Under the pieces are notes generated by a model. The model had not been told where the DNA came from. It made no database searches and was given only the letters and a program-made list of their open reading frames with translations. The position numbers were made by a program, and so were the translations under genes. Of a DNA stretch of 64,000 nucleotides, positions 23,160 through 31,807 are shown piece by piece. This DNA is from VRUE01 sp963796705 (GTDB taxonomy: Bacteria; Actinomycetota; Thermoleophilia; Solirubrobacterales; 70-9): assembly GCA_963796705.1 (NCBI GenBank), contig CAWCMK010000002.1:558001-622000 (forward strand). Direction: 5' to 3'. The stretch's first letter is position 1. Every line of letters starts with the position of its first letter.

Positions 23160-23172
23160 AGTGTCGCACACT
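23160..23172. repeat. Short palindrome in the cupin/scpA divergent promoter region
   Basis: AGTGT-CGC-ACACT, perfect 5-bp arms, lies in the 37-base gap between the divergent cupin and scpA genes, 5 bases before the scpA -10 box. Possible operator, but short enough to be chance. Confidence 0.3.
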
Positions 23173-23177
23173 CGCTT

Positions 23178-23183
23178 TAGGCT
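23178..23183 (+). promoter_or_regulatory. -10 box of a probable leaderless scpA transcript
   Basis: TAGGCT ends 6 bases before ATG 23190. No ribosome-binding site fits between. Confidence 0.55.
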
Positions 23184-23189
23184 TCAGCC

Positions 23190-23915
23190 ATGACCGTCGC
23201 CGAGCTTGACCTCGAGCTAGACGTCTTCGCCGGGCCGTTCGACCTGCTGCTGGCGGTTGTCCTGCGCGAAGAGGTGGATCTGCTCGAGGTCGAGTTGGGT
23301 GAGGTCGTCGTCGCCTACGTCGAGCACCTCGAGCGCCAGGGGGAGCTGGAGCTGGAGGTGGCGACCGAGTTCCTCGTGCTGATCGCGGCGCTCCTTGAGC
23401 TGAAGTCGCGATTGCTGCTGCCGGGTGCCGAGGACGGGCTGGAAGAGCTGGGAGCCCAGGAGGCGATCGAGGAGTTGCTCGCCCGTCTGCTCGAGTACCG
23501 GCGCTACGCCGCCGCCGCGGAGCTCCTGGCCGATCGCTTCGAGGCAGAGCGCGGCTTCCTCTACCGCAGGGCCCCGCTGCCGAGTGAGCTGCGACGCGTC
23601 GCGACCGCGGCGGCGACCGCGGTCTATGACCCCGAGCAGCTGGGAGTCGCCCTCGGCGACCTGCTGAGGCCGCCACCGGAGGTCGATGTCAGCCACATCC
23701 GACCCACCGTCTCCCTCGAGAAGCGGCTCTCGGCCCTCCGCGAGGCCCTGCGGGGCAGGTCCAGCATCGACTTCGATCAACAGTTCGGCGGTGAGGACCG
23801 GCTGACCCAGGCGGTGACGCTGTTCGCGCTGCTCGAGATGTACAGGCGCGGCGAGGCGACCTGGAAGCAGCGGCGGGCGTTCGGCCCGATCGAGATCACC
23901 GGGGTCTCCTCATGA
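23190..23915 (+). CDS. scpA: Segregation and condensation protein A
   Basis: Kleisin subunit that bridges the SMC dimer in the bacterial condensin. 241 residues. The N-terminal kleisin helix reads VFAGPFDLLLAVVLREEVDLLEV, shown here only in part by its opening VFAGPFDLLLAVV; LIAALLELKSRLLLPG follows. The C-terminal winged helix includes LTQAVTLFALLEMYRRGEA. ATG start at 23190. scpB follows after 16 bases and rluB overlaps scpB, the widely conserved scpA-scpB-rluB order. Confidence 0.95.
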   Translation: MTVAELDLELDVFAGPFDLLLAVVLREEVDLLEVELGEVVVAYVEHLERQGELELEVATEFLVLIAALLELKSRLLLPGAEDGLEELGAQEAIEELLARLLEYRRYAAAAELLADRFEAERGFLYRRAPLPSELRRVATAAATAVYDPEQLGVALGDLLRPPPEVDVSHIRPTVSLEKRLSALREALRGRSSIDFDQQFGGEDRLTQAVTLFALLEMYRRGEATWKQRRAFGPIEITGVSS

Positions 23916-23931
23916 GCCCGAGGGCGGGACG

Positions 23932-24504
23932 TTGAACGACCTCACACGGACGATCGAGGCGCTGCTCTTCCTCTCGCCGCAGCCCGTCAATATTGGCGAG
24001 TTGGCCGAGGCGACACAGACCAGGGAGGGACAGGTGGTGGAGGCGATCGAGCTGCTGCGCGAGGACCTTGCTCCGGGGCGGCGCGGCATCGTTCTGCGTG
24101 AGGTCGGCGGCGGCTTTGCCCTGGCCAGCGATCCCGACAGCGAGGAGGCGGCGCGACGCCTCCTGGCCAAGCCGCGGACGCCGCCGCTGACCCAGGCCCA
24201 GGCCGAGACGCTGGCGATCGTCGCCTACCTGCAGCCGGTCTCGCGCCCCGAGGTGGCGCGGATTCGCGGCGTCTCCTCGGAGTCGGCCGTGCAGACGCTC
24301 GCCGAGCGGGGCCTGATCGAGGAGTCGGGTCGCTCCCGTTTTGGCGCCGCCATCTTCAAGACGACCGAGCTTTTCGAACGGCTTTTCGGGCTTGCGGGGC
24401 TCGATCAGCTCCCCGATCCCTCCCGTTTTGACCCAACCCCCGAGGACGAGCGCGAGCTGCGCGAGCGGCTGTTGAAAGCGGGCGAGCAGCGCCTCGAGCC
24501 TTGA
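23932..24504 (+). CDS. scpB: Segregation and condensation protein B
   Basis: Dimeric winged-helix partner of ScpA and SMC. 190 residues from TTG 23932 (MNDLTRTIEALLFLSPQPVN), the usual N-terminus. Family motifs: FALASDPDSEEAARRLLA, LTQAQAETLAIVAYLQPVSR with RPEVARIRGVSSESAVQTL, and SRFGAAIFKTTELFERLFGL near the end. The stop overlaps the rluB start by 4 bases. Confidence 0.94.
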   Translation: MNDLTRTIEALLFLSPQPVNIGELAEATQTREGQVVEAIELLREDLAPGRRGIVLREVGGGFALASDPDSEEAARRLLAKPRTPPLTQAQAETLAIVAYLQPVSRPEVARIRGVSSESAVQTLAERGLIEESGRSRFGAAIFKTTELFERLFGLAGLDQLPDPSRFDPTPEDERELRERLLKAGEQRLEP

Positions 24505-25184
24505 GGCTCGCCAAATTCCTCGCCCACGGTGGCGTCGCCTCACGGCGCGCCGCGGAGCGGATCGTCGCGGCGGGCAGGGTGACGGTCCGCGGGCAGGTTG
24601 TCAGCGACCCTGCCTACGACGTCGCCGAGGGCGACGATGTGCGGGTCGACGGTGAGCCAGTCGGCGAGGAGCCGCGCGAGGTTTGGGCGCTCAACAAGCC
24701 GGCCGGAGTCGTCTCGACCGCACGGGAGCCCGGCTCGCGTCGTGCGGTGGTCGATCTGGTTGCCAGCAAGGCCCGCCTCTACCCGGTCGGCCGCCTCGAC
24801 GCCGATTCGACCGGTCTGCTGTTGCTGACCAACGACGGCGAGCTCGCCAACCGCCTCACCCATCCCCGTTTCGAGGTTCCGAAGGCCTACCTGGTCGAGC
24901 TGGGACGTCCGCCGGCCGAGGCGGAGTTGCGGCGCCTCGCCACCGGCGTCGAGCTCGAGGACGGGATCACGGCGCCGGCCGAGGTGCGGCGCCTTGGCCC
25001 CCGCCGGCTCGAGATCGTGATCCGCGAGGGTCGCAACCGCCAGGTGCGCCGCATGGCTCAGGCGCTCGACAACGAGGTTCTCTCGCTGCGGCGCATACGT
25101 TTCGGGCCGGTCGAGCTCGGCGGGCTGCCCGAGGGCCACTCACGCCGACTCTCCAGGGAGGAGATCGCCGCGCTTCGGGCATGA
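24501..25184 (+). CDS. rluB: 23S rRNA pseudouridine synthase RluB/RsuA family
   Basis: Modifies a uridine in the peptidyl-transferase region of 23S rRNA (RluB) or 16S rRNA (RsuA); gene order favours RluB. 227 residues. An N-terminal S4 RNA-binding domain (RLAKFLAHGGVASRRAAERI) is followed by the catalytic motif PVGRLDADSTGLLLLTNDGE with its Asp near residue 102. REGRNRQVRRMAQAL completes the family pattern. The TTG start at 24501 overlaps the scpB stop. Confidence 0.94.
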   Translation: MRLAKFLAHGGVASRRAAERIVAAGRVTVRGQVVSDPAYDVAEGDDVRVDGEPVGEEPREVWALNKPAGVVSTAREPGSRRAVVDLVASKARLYPVGRLDADSTGLLLLTNDGELANRLTHPRFEVPKAYLVELGRPPAEAELRRLATGVELEDGITAPAEVRRLGPRRLEIVIREGRNRQVRRMAQALDNEVLSLRRIRFGPVELGGLPEGHSRRLSREEIAALRA

Positions 25185-25210
25185 GCTCACTCCGGCTGCC
25201 TCGCGGAGAG

Positions 25211-25229
25211 GGCGATGCCGGCGATCGCC
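25211..25229. terminator. Candidate hairpin between convergent rluB and yjbQ-like genes
   Basis: GGCGAT (25211-25216) and ATCGCC (25224-25229) form a 6-bp stem with a 7-base loop in the 61-base convergent gap. No T-run on either side. Confidence 0.3.
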
Positions 25230-25245
25230 TCGGGAGCCGTCGTCC

Positions 25246-25662
25246 CTACGTCAGCACCTGAAGAATGATGGTCCGCTCGCGGGGGCGGTCGTCGAAGTCG
25301 AGCAGGGCCAGCTGCTGCCAGGTGCCGAGCGCCAGGTGTCCGTCGAGGATCGGAACCGTCTCTGAGGGGCCCACGACCGCGGCCCGCTGGTGGGCGTGCG
25401 AGTTGCTGTCGTGGTTGAGCCGGTTGTGCTCGTATTCGCCGCGGCTGGGGATCAACCGCTCGAGCATCTCGCGCAGGTCATGAACGCCGCCGGGCTCGTG
25501 CTCCATGGTGGTAATCGCCGCGGTCGAACCGCGCACGAAAGCGAGCAGCGCACCGCTCAGGACACCCGATTCCTCGACCGTTCGCTGGGCGGTATCGGTG
25601 ATGTCAACGATGTCCGTATCCCCATCGCTGGAGATGCGCAGCTCCGAGGTGATCACGCCCAC
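25246..25662 (-). CDS. YjbQ/UPF0047 family protein
   Basis: Small protein (138 residues) of the UPF0047 family; some members show thiamine-phosphate synthase side activity, but the real function is unsettled. Motifs: ISSDGDTDIVDITDTAQ, GSTAAITTMEHEPGGVHDL, the family stretch YEHNRLNHDSNSHAHQRAAV, and LGTWQQLALLDFDDRPRER. The histidines resemble a metal site. GTG start at 25662. It is transcribed alone, divergent from aroH and convergent with rluB. Confidence 0.88.
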   Translation of the reverse strand: MGVITSELRISSDGDTDIVDITDTAQRTVEESGVLSGALLAFVRGSTAAITTMEHEPGGVHDLREMLERLIPSRGEYEHNRLNHDSNSHAHQRAAVVGPSETVPILDGHLALGTWQQLALLDFDDRPRERTIILQVLT

Positions 25663-25668
25663 CTGAGG

Positions 25669-25674
25669 ACCCTA
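25669..25674 (-). promoter_or_regulatory. -10 box of a probable leaderless yjbQ-like transcript
   Basis: On the minus strand TAGGGT ends 6 bases before GTG 25662. Confidence 0.5.
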
Positions 25675-25750
25675 CCCCGATCGGTCGCCGGTCGAGCCAT
25701 GGGGCGGGGCTCGATGCCGCCACCTCGGGCTTTGCGAAGATGCGCGGCTG

Positions 25751-26125
25751 ATGGGCGAAGAGCGAATCTTTGCGGTGCGCGGCGCGGTTCAGGCCGAGGC
25801 CAACGAGGCCGACGCGATCCTCGCCGCAACGACGGAGCTGATGCGGGAGCTGCTGGAGCGCAACGGGCTTGGCGCCGCGGCGATCGTCAGCTGTCTGTTC
25901 ACGACCACCGAGGACCTCGATGCCGAGTTCCCCGCGGTCGCGGCGCGAGGCATCGGGCTTGATTCCGTACCCCTGCTCTGCTGTCGCGAGATCCCGGTAC
26001 CCGGATCGATGGAACGGGTGATCCGGGTCCTCGTTCACTTCTACGCCCCGCCTGACCACCTGCCCGCACACACCTATCTGGGGGCGACCCGGGAACTGCG
26101 CTCCGATCTGCACGCGGCGCAGTAG
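25751..26125 (+). CDS. aroH: Monofunctional chorismate mutase, AroH class
   Basis: Converts chorismate to prephenate, entering Phe/Tyr synthesis. 124 residues, the trimeric Bacillus-type AroH rather than the helical AroQ. Typical stretches: FAVRGAVQAEANEADAIL (with the conserved Arg near residue 10), VSCLFTTTEDLDAEFPAVA, VPLLCCREIPVPGSMERVIR with the active-site Cys/Arg region, and VLVHFY. ATG 25751; a 3-codon frame (ATG-CGC-GGC-TGA, 25740-25751) abuts it. hisC follows after 15 bases and DAHP synthase, tyrA and aroA lie downstream, so it belongs to the aromatic cluster. Confidence 0.93.
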   Translation: MGEERIFAVRGAVQAEANEADAILAATTELMRELLERNGLGAAAIVSCLFTTTEDLDAEFPAVAARGIGLDSVPLLCCREIPVPGSMERVIRVLVHFYAPPDHLPAHTYLGATRELRSDLHAAQ

Positions 26126-26140
26126 GCCACAATATTCACG

Positions 26141-27235
26141 ATGGCGATCACCTTTTCCGAGAAGCTCGCCCGGATCCCGGGCTACCAGGCCGGCGTTCCG
26201 AGTGGGCAGGCGCCCGAGCAGGTCGCCAGGGGCGAGATTGCCCAACTGGCCTCGAACGAGTCACCCCTCCCGCCGCACCCCGATGTGGTCGAGGCGATCA
26301 GGCGCGCCGCCGGGGCGATGAACCGCTACCCCGACCCAGAGGCGACGCTGCTGCGCCGCCGCCTCGCCGAGCGCTACGGGACCGAGCCTGGGTGCGTCGC
26401 GGTGGGAAACGGCTCCTGCGAGATCCTGCTGGCCGCCGCCGAGGCTCTCTGTGAGCCGGGCGCGGAGATCGTCTATGCCTGGCCCTCGTTCTCGATGTAC
26501 CCGTACCTCCCGGCCCTGACCGGTGCCCGCGAGATCCGCGTTCCGCTCGCCGAGGGCTACCTGCACGACCTTGAGGCGATGGCCGCCGAGGTGACCGCCG
26601 CCACCCAGCTGCTGATCGTCTGCAACCCGAACAACCCGACCGCCACCCACATCCCGGCGAAACAGATCGCCGCCTTCTGCGAGCGCGTCCCCCCGCATGT
26701 GACGATCGTCCTGGATGAGGCCTACGTCGAGTTTCAGGTGAACGACGACCCTGACGCGACGGTCGATCTGCTTGCCGGCTTCCCCAACCTCGTTGTCCTG
26801 CGCACCTTCAGCAAGTGCTATGGCCTGGCCGGCCTGCGCGTCGGCTACGCGCTCGGCTCGCCCAAGTTCCGGGCGGCGATCGACGCGGTGCGCCAGCCCT
26901 TCAGCGTCAACGCTCTGGCCCAGGCGGCTGGCGCGGAGGCGGTGCTGCACTGCGACGACGTCAGGCGCCGGGTGGAGAGCACGATCGTTGAGCGTGTTCG
27001 GGTTGAGTCCGGCCTCGACGAACTCGGCTTCGCCCACTCCGAGAGCCAGGCGAACTTCTCCTGGCTGGACCTCGGAGACGTCGAGGAGCCCGAGGTGCTG
27101 GCCGGCCTCGCCGAGCGCTCGATCGCCGTTCGGCCCGGCACTGCACTCGGCGATCCGGGTCACCTGCGCGTCTCCTACGGCGTCCCGTCCGAGAACGACC
27201 GCTTTCTGGCCGCGCTTGGCGAGCTCACGGGCTGA
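26141..27235 (+). CDS. hisC: Histidinol-phosphate/aromatic aminotransferase (HisC-like)
   Basis: PLP-dependent class II aminotransferase, 364 residues. Lys225 in LRTFSKCYGLAGLRVGYALG binds PLP. IAQLASNESPLPPHPDVVEA, NRYPDPEATLLRRRLAERYG, NGSCEILLAAAEAL and LIVCNPNNPTATHIP are typical of HisC. Its position between chorismate mutase and DAHP synthase/tyrA suggests that it may transaminate phenylpyruvate or hydroxyphenylpyruvate, alone or in addition to histidinol phosphate. Sequence alone cannot separate these roles. ATG 26141. Confidence 0.9.
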   Translation: MAITFSEKLARIPGYQAGVPSGQAPEQVARGEIAQLASNESPLPPHPDVVEAIRRAAGAMNRYPDPEATLLRRRLAERYGTEPGCVAVGNGSCEILLAAAEALCEPGAEIVYAWPSFSMYPYLPALTGAREIRVPLAEGYLHDLEAMAAEVTAATQLLIVCNPNNPTATHIPAKQIAAFCERVPPHVTIVLDEAYVEFQVNDDPDATVDLLAGFPNLVVLRTFSKCYGLAGLRVGYALGSPKFRAAIDAVRQPFSVNALAQAAGAEAVLHCDDVRRRVESTIVERVRVESGLDELGFAHSESQANFSWLDLGDVEEPEVLAGLAERSIAVRPGTALGDPGHLRVSYGVPSENDRFLAALGELTG

Positions 27236-27264
27236 GCCCGCTGGGTGGGCGGCTTCGACTTTTT
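27235..27264 (+). terminator. Candidate intrinsic terminator after hisC
   Basis: A GC-rich stem (AGC plus CGC against GCG plus GCT, 27235-27254, with one bulged C) begins at the stop codon and is followed within 5 bases by a run of five T (27260-27264). It is short but is one of the few places in the window with a T-run after a stem. Confidence 0.4.
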
Positions 27265-27535
27265 GTGCCCCGGCTGCTACAAACTGTTGGCAGTGAAGCG
27301 AGCGGGCGAAATCGAGAGCGGCAATCGCGCCGAATCAGGCGCCACCCTCGACTCTGCCCGGCTTGCCTATTTCTGGCGATTTAGCTAGGCGTCCGGCCTG
27401 GCGGCTCCCCGGAGTCGCACCCATATCAGCGCAGTGGCCGGGCGCCGAGATGACCTTCGCGCTCGCCTGCGCGAGGGACGGCGGTAGCGGAGCGGAAAGT
27501 AGTCTTCTCAAGCTTTGAAGGATGGTGAGGACAAG
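27265..27535. other. Noncoding gap upstream of DAHP synthase
   Basis: About 270 bases without a convincing gene. A TAGTCT box at 27500-27505 could be the -10 element for DAHP synthase. A 5-bp hairpin (CTCGC/GCGAG near 27465) and a 22-codon frame (27450-27518) lie here. The frame is not enriched in aromatic codons and has no good ribosome-binding site. No T-box or riboswitch pattern was recognised. Confidence 0.5.
27524..27530 (+). promoter_or_regulatory. Ribosome-binding site deciding the DAHP synthase start
   Basis: GGTGAGG ends 5 bases before ATG 27536. It supports this start over the in-frame TTG at 27515. Confidence 0.55.
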
Positions 27536-28633
27536 ATGGTGATCGGGACAGAAAGAGAGGCGCGCGAGCGGGTTCGTGACCAGCGGATCGAGCGCATCGT
27601 CGAGCTCGTCTCGCCGGCGACACTGCTCGCGGCGCTGCCGCTGGGAGAAAAGCGCGCGCAGGCGGTGGTCGGGGGCCGCGAGGAGGTCCGTGCGGTGCTC
27701 GACGGCGATGACGATCGCCTGATGGTCATCGTCGGCCCCTGCAGCGTCCACGACGTCGAGGCGGCGCTCGACTACGCCGGCCGCCTCGCCCGCGAGGCGC
27801 AGGGGTTGCGCGATGAGCTGCTGGTCGTGATGCGCGTCTACTTTGAGAAGCCGCGGACCACGATCGGCTGGAAGGGCCTCATCAATGATCCCCACCTCGA
27901 TGGCTCCGGAGACGTCAACGAGGGCCTGCGAACCGCCCGGGCGCTGCTGCTGAAGGTTCTCGACCTCGGGCTGCCGGTCGGCTGCGAGTTCCTCGATCCG
28001 ATCACACCCCAGTACATCTCCGACGCGGTCGCCTGGGGGGCGATCGGCGCCCGCACCACCGAGAGCCAGATCCACCGCCAGCTCGGCTCCGGGCTCTCGA
28101 TGCCGATCGGCTTCAAGAATCGCACCGACGGCGATGTTCAGGTGGCGGTCGACGCGGTCCGCGCCGCCGCGGCTCGCCATGCCTTCGCCGGGATCGATGA
28201 CAACGGCATCCCGGCGATCCATCACACCACCGGCAACCCCGACGGGCATGTCATCCTGCGCGGCGGTCGCGGCGCCCCCAACTGCGACGCGGCCGGCGTC
28301 GCGGCGGCGCTTGCGAAGCTGCGCGCCGCGGGCCTGCCGGAGCGGGTCGTGATCGACGCCTCCCACGACAATAGTGGTAAGGATCCGGCCCGCCAACTCG
28401 CTGCCGCCGGGGGGATCGGCGAACAGATCGCGGCCGGAAACCGGGCGATCGTCGGGGTCATGCTCGAGTCCTTCATCGTCGAGGGCAAACAGAGCGCCGA
28501 GGGAGGTGGCCCGCTCACCTACGGGCAGTCGATCACCGACGCCTGCATCTCCTGGCCCGACACGCTCACGGTTCTGCGCAGCCTCGCGGTCTCGGTCAGG
28601 GCTCGACGCGGCCGCGCCGCCCGCGCCTCATGA
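27536..28633 (+). CDS. aroG: 3-deoxy-7-phosphoheptulonate (DAHP) synthase, type I
   Basis: Condenses phosphoenolpyruvate and erythrose 4-phosphate, the first step of the shikimate pathway. 365 residues of the AroF/G/H class: MVIVGPCSVHDVEAALDYA, VYFEKPRTTIGWKGLINDP, GCEFLDPITPQYISD, GARTTESQIHRQL and VIDASHDNSGKDP. Many actinobacteria use the plant-like type II enzyme instead; this one is clearly type I. Which aromatic amino acid inhibits it cannot be read from sequence. The stop overlaps the tyrA start by 4 bases. Confidence 0.95.
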   Translation: MVIGTEREARERVRDQRIERIVELVSPATLLAALPLGEKRAQAVVGGREEVRAVLDGDDDRLMVIVGPCSVHDVEAALDYAGRLAREAQGLRDELLVVMRVYFEKPRTTIGWKGLINDPHLDGSGDVNEGLRTARALLLKVLDLGLPVGCEFLDPITPQYISDAVAWGAIGARTTESQIHRQLGSGLSMPIGFKNRTDGDVQVAVDAVRAAAARHAFAGIDDNGIPAIHHTTGNPDGHVILRGGRGAPNCDAAGVAAALAKLRAAGLPERVVIDASHDNSGKDPARQLAAAGGIGEQIAAGNRAIVGVMLESFIVEGKQSAEGGGPLTYGQSITDACISWPDTLTVLRSLAVSVRARRGRAARAS

Positions 28634-29715
28634 GAATTGCGGTCCTCGGTGTCGGCCTGATCGGCGGTTCGATCGGCCTCGCGGCGAGGGAGCGGCTCGA
28701 TGCGGAGGTCGTCGGCTGGAGTCGCAACCGCGCGACCCTCGATCGGGCGCTCGAGCTGGGCGCCATCGAGCGTGCGGCGAGCTCACCGGAGGACGCTTGC
28801 CCCGGAGCGGAGGCGGTCTTCTGTTGCGCGCCGGTGGCGGCGCTCGCGCAGCAGGTGCGAGCGGCACTCCGGGCCAGCGGCCCAGAGACGGTCGTCACGG
28901 ACGCCGGCTCGACCAAGCGGAAGCTGGTCGCCGAGCACGGCGCCGATGAGCGCTTCATCGGTGGTCACCCCCTGGCCGGAGCCGAGACCGCGGGGGTCGA
29001 GAACGCCCGCGCCGACCTCTTCGAGGGCGCCCGCTGGTACCTGACCCCGACCGAGCGCTCCAGCGGGCTCCTCTACGACCGGCTGCAGCGGCTGATCACA
29101 GGCCTCGGGGCACGACCACAGGCGATCGATGCCGAGGCCCATGACCGCCTGATGGCGACGGTCAGCCACCTGCCGCACGTAATCGCCAACGTCCTCGCTG
29201 CCGAGGCCGCTGCCGAGTTGATCCGCGACTCAGAGCGCCTGCCCGAGGTCGGACCGAGCTTTCGCGACTCGACCCGGGTGGCGGGTTCAAACCCGGCGAT
29301 CTGGGGCGATATCTTCGCCAGCAACCGCGAGGCGATCGCCGATGCGATCGACGCCCTCGGGGCCCGTCTGAACGACGCCGCCGAGCTGTTGCGGGCCGGG
29401 GACAGAGAGGCCGTCACCTCCTGGCATGCCCAGGCGGGAGCGGATCGCCTGGCCCTCTTGGACGCCGAGCGGGGAGACGCGCGCCTGCAGGAACTTCGGG
29501 TCGTCGTCGCCAACCGGCCGGGAACGATCGCCGAGCTGGCCCTGGCCCTCGGAAATGCCGGCGTCAACATCGAGGACATGGCGCTGCATCCGGCCGCGGA
29601 CATGACCTCGGGGGCGGTGATTCTCGGAGTCGCCGGGCCGGCCCAAGCGCGCCGCGCCGCGGAGATCCTGCGCGGCCTCGGCCACTCGGTTGCGCTGCTC
29701 GGCGAGGAGGGCTAG
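28630..29715 (+). CDS. tyrA: Prephenate dehydrogenase with C-terminal ACT domain
   Basis: NAD(P)-dependent oxidative decarboxylation of prephenate (or arogenate) on the way to tyrosine. 361 residues. Rossmann start IAVLGVGLIGGSIGLAARE; catalytic-region motifs FIGGHPLAGAETAGVENA and ATVSHLPHVIANVLAAE; then FRDSTRVAGSNPAIWGDI. The last 75 residues form an ACT domain (ELRVVVANRPGTIAELALAL, NIEDMALHP), suggesting tyrosine feedback. ATG 28630 overlaps the preceding stop, and aroA starts 3 bases after the end. Confidence 0.95.
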   Translation: MRIAVLGVGLIGGSIGLAARERLDAEVVGWSRNRATLDRALELGAIERAASSPEDACPGAEAVFCCAPVAALAQQVRAALRASGPETVVTDAGSTKRKLVAEHGADERFIGGHPLAGAETAGVENARADLFEGARWYLTPTERSSGLLYDRLQRLITGLGARPQAIDAEAHDRLMATVSHLPHVIANVLAAEAAAELIRDSERLPEVGPSFRDSTRVAGSNPAIWGDIFASNREAIADAIDALGARLNDAAELLRAGDREAVTSWHAQAGADRLALLDAERGDARLQELRVVVANRPGTIAELALALGNAGVNIEDMALHPAADMTSGAVILGVAGPAQARRAAEILRGLGHSVALLGEEG

Positions 29716-29718
29716 GCG

Positions 29719-31023
29719 GTGGCCCCCAGCTTTCGGCCGGCGGGCCCGCTGCGCGGTTCACTGTGCCCCCCGGCTGACAAGTCGATCTCCCACCGCGCCG
29801 CCCTGATCGGGGCGATGACCGATGGCGAGACCCGCATCGAGGGCTATCTCGACGCGGCCGACACGCGCTCGACGCTGCGGGCGATCGGGGCGCTCGGCGC
29901 ACGGTACGGCTCGGTCGAAGGGCGCAACTCGCCCGGGCTGCTGTCGGTGGGGGGTGTCGGTCTGCAGGGCGCGGTCTCGGCTGCAATCGACGTCGGCAAC
30001 GCCGGGACCCTGCTGCGGCTGTTGCCGGGCTGGCTCGCCGGGCAGCCGGGGGGGACCTGGGAGCTTGACGGCGATGACTCGATCCGGCGTCGGCCCGTCG
30101 ATCGCATCGTCGAGCCCCTGCGCCTGATGGGCGCCCGCCTCCAGGCTCGAGAGGACCGGCTGCCGCCGTTGACGGTTGAGGGCGTTCCCCTGCGCGGCGT
30201 TACCTACACACTTCCCCTCGCCAGCGCCCAGGTCAAGTCCGCTCTGCTGTTCGCTGGGCTGCTCGCCGAAGGAGAGACGCGGATCGTCGAGCCGCTGCGG
30301 ACTCGCGACCACACGGAGCGGATGCTGCGGTCTGTCGGCGCGGAGGTCGGCCGCGACGGCGTGGCGGTCTCCGTGCGCCCGGCCGAACGGCTCGAGCCGG
30401 CTGAGTTCCTGATCCCCGGCGACTTCTCCTCGGCTGCCTTCCTTGTGGTCGCTGCGGTGCTGGTCCCCGGCAGCGAGGTTGTCATTGAGGGAGTCGGGCT
30501 CAACCCGACCCGCACCGGCCTCCTGGGAATCCTTGAGCGGATGGGGGCGAGGCTCGAGATTGGATCCGAGGAGGTGGTGGGCGGCGAGCCGGTCGGCGCG
30601 CTCCTCGCCCGGGCCGCGGAGCTCCGCGGGACCGAGGTCGGCGGGGAGGAGATCCCCCTGGCGATCGATGAGCTGCCGCTCGTCGCGCTGGCCGCCTGCT
30701 TTGCGGAGGGAACGACGACGATCCGCGACGCGGCCGATCTGCGGCGCAAGGAGTCTGACCGGATCGCCGCGGTCGCCGCGGTTTTGAATGCGCTGGGCGG
30801 CCGGGTCGAGCCGACCGAGGACGGGATGGCGATCGAAGGAACGGGCGGCCTTCGCGGTGGGCGTGTCGAGTCCCATGGCGACCACCGGATCGCGATGCTC
30901 GCGGCGGTCGCCGGGCTCGCCTCGGGCGACGGGGTGGAGGTCGAGGGGATGCAGGACGCCGAGGTCAGCTACCCGGAGTTCCAGCGCGACCTCGGTCGCC
31001 TGATCGCCGGGAGTCGTGCCTGA
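29719..31023 (+). CDS. aroA: 3-phosphoshikimate 1-carboxyvinyltransferase (EPSP synthase)
   Basis: Transfers enolpyruvyl to shikimate 3-phosphate. 434 residues, the normal length. Motifs: PPADKSISHRAALIGAMTDG, the PEP-site segment VGNAGTLLRLLPGWLAG, LASAQVKSALLFAGLLAEG, GDFSSAAFLVVAAVLVPGS and DLRRKESDRIAAVAAVLNAL near residue 340. The GTG start is preceded by GCGAGGAGGGC, a fair ribosome-binding site. The stop overlaps the hydrolase start by 8 bases, continuing the coupled chain from DAHP synthase onward. Confidence 0.96.
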   Translation: MAPSFRPAGPLRGSLCPPADKSISHRAALIGAMTDGETRIEGYLDAADTRSTLRAIGALGARYGSVEGRNSPGLLSVGGVGLQGAVSAAIDVGNAGTLLRLLPGWLAGQPGGTWELDGDDSIRRRPVDRIVEPLRLMGARLQAREDRLPPLTVEGVPLRGVTYTLPLASAQVKSALLFAGLLAEGETRIVEPLRTRDHTERMLRSVGAEVGRDGVAVSVRPAERLEPAEFLIPGDFSSAAFLVVAAVLVPGSEVVIEGVGLNPTRTGLLGILERMGARLEIGSEEVVGGEPVGALLARAAELRGTEVGGEEIPLAIDELPLVALAACFAEGTTTIRDAADLRRKESDRIAAVAAVLNALGGRVEPTEDGMAIEGTGGLRGGRVESHGDHRIAMLAAVAGLASGDGVEVEGMQDAEVSYPEFQRDLGRLIAGSRA

Positions 31024-31780
31024 GACGAGGGCCACCGTGAGGGCCGCCGATCTGGACGTCACGCGTCTCGGCGAGGGCCCGCCGATCGTCTTCGTCCACG
31101 GCACTGTGGTCGGCGCCAGGACGACCTGGCGCCGGCAGCTGCCGCTCGCCGAGCGCTTCTCGCTGGTGATCGCCAACCGGCCCGGTTTTGGCGCCAGCCC
31201 GCCGCTGGCGCGCGGTGATTTCGAGGCGGAGGCGCCCCTCTTCGCGGAGCTGCTCGGCAGCGGCGCCCACCTCGTCGGCCATTCCTATGGGGCGGTGATC
31301 GCCCTCCTTGCCGCGGCCCGGCGCCCGCAGGCGGTGCTCTCGCTCACCGTCTCTGAGCCGGGCGCGCTGAAGCTCGCCGCTACCCCCGAGGCCGAGCGGA
31401 TGATCGCCGACGGAGAGCGGCTCTTCGCGGCCCGCGAGGCGATCTCCCCGGCCCAGTTCCTGCGCTTCTTTCGCAGCGGCGCCGGCTCCAGCCGGGGGAC
31501 GCCGGAGGAGCTATCCGACGAGCTGCTGCAGGGTGCCCAGCTGGCGATGTCTGAGCGCCCCTCCTGGGAGGCTGAGATACCGCTTGCCGACCTCGCCGGC
31601 GCTGGTTTCCCGGTGCTTGCCGTCTCCGGCGGTCACTCGCCGGTTTTTGAGGCGGTCAGCGACACGATCGCCAGGCGCCTTGGCGGCGAGCGGGCGGTGA
31701 TCAAAGGCCGCGGCCACAACGTCCCCGAGACGGGAGAGCCCTACAACGAACGCCTTCAGGAGTTCCTGGCCAGGGCATAG
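31016..31780 (+). CDS. Alpha/beta-fold hydrolase
   Basis: Soluble hydrolase of 254 residues; substrate unknown. Oxyanion-loop region PPIVFVHGTVVGARTTW, nucleophile elbow HLVGHSYGAVIALLAAARRP with Ser near residue 85, and C-terminal VIKGRGHNVPETGEPYN with the catalytic His. The acid is probably in VLAVSGGHSPVFEAV. It overlaps aroA by 8 bases and is followed by cmk after 27 bases. It has no evident part in aromatic synthesis and may simply ride on this operon. Confidence 0.85.
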   Translation: MPETRATVRAADLDVTRLGEGPPIVFVHGTVVGARTTWRRQLPLAERFSLVIANRPGFGASPPLARGDFEAEAPLFAELLGSGAHLVGHSYGAVIALLAAARRPQAVLSLTVSEPGALKLAATPEAERMIADGERLFAAREAISPAQFLRFFRSGAGSSRGTPEELSDELLQGAQLAMSERPSWEAEIPLADLAGAGFPVLAVSGGHSPVFEAVSDTIARRLGGERAVIKGRGHNVPETGEPYNERLQEFLARA

Positions 31781-31807
31781 GAGGGCCGGGAACGTGAGAC
31801 TGCGACC

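Noticed and set aside
25740..25751. Three-codon frame abutting aroH
   Set aside because: ATG-CGC-GGC-TGA overlaps the aroH start, but no -10 box stands before it and such short frames occur by chance.
27450..27518. 22-codon leader peptide controlling DAHP synthase
   Set aside because: The peptide has one Phe, no Tyr and no Trp, has no ribosome-binding site, and no alternative hairpins typical of attenuation were seen.
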